Source of the DNA: an uncultured Magnetococcales bacterium
GTDB lineage: Bacteria > Pseudomonadota > Magnetococcia > Magnetococcales > Magnetaquicoccaceae
Reading direction: 5' to 3'
Length of the DNA: 6,546 nt
Assembly (NCBI GenBank): GCA_903913345.1
Contig: CAIWLA010000351.1
Coordinates: 1-6,546 of the forward strand
In this document: piece after piece, positions 6,005-6,546 of the stretch
Position numbering within the stretch: the stretch's first letter is position 1
How the letters are laid out: the number at the start of each line of letters is the position of its first letter
The notes under the pieces: model-generated
The model's input: the letters and a program-made list of their open reading frames with translations, nothing else
Told to the model about the DNA's origin: nothing
Databases searched by the model: none
Translations under genes and position numbers: made by a program

Positions 6005-6546
<542 letters not shown>

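Overview
The window is 6546 bases of GC-rich, gene-dense chromosomal DNA, most likely from a proteobacterium. Three points support this: the purB product follows the Escherichia coli type almost residue by residue, LeuA is of the long Pseudomonas/actinobacterial class, and one copy of the dispersed 'RHSRESGNP' repeat common in proteobacteria is present. A magnetotactic-type lineage such as Magnetococcales would fit, but that is a guess. Two genes are cut by the window edges: the ammonium transporter at the left and adenylosuccinate lyase at the right.

Left block (1-1963, mostly minus strand) is a nitrogen-control module. glnK, encoding a 112-residue PII protein with the Tyr51 T-loop, is followed after 27 bases by amtB with the twin-His pore. 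Upstream of glnK is a layout typical of nitrogen-regulated promoters: a -24/-12 (sigma-54) element, a full-consensus IHF site just behind it, and farther out a cluster of inverted repeats where an enhancer would be expected. Diverging from it on the plus strand is a stand-alone class I glutamine amidotransferase of the GMP-synthase-like kind, with its Cys-His-Glu triad intact.

Middle block (2624-5203, minus strand) holds a Phd/VapC toxin-antitoxin pair followed 77 bases downstream by leuA (2-isopropylmalate synthase). The 3' end of leuA overlaps the convergent amidotransferase gene by 35 bases. The toxin-antitoxin pair has a readable sigma-70 promoter with a palindromic operator lying over its -10 box.

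Right block (5204-6546) has about 230 bases of non-coding DNA carrying a diverged dispersed repeat, a small GC hairpin followed by T residues and a possible sigma-54 promoter. These are followed by a small protein made of three exact 36-residue Sel1 repeats, and then the convergent 3' part of purB.

No new multi-gene system is evident. The parts most worth a second look are the glnK/amidotransferase intergenic region, the amidotransferase itself in that setting, and the self-regulated promoter of the toxin-antitoxin pair.
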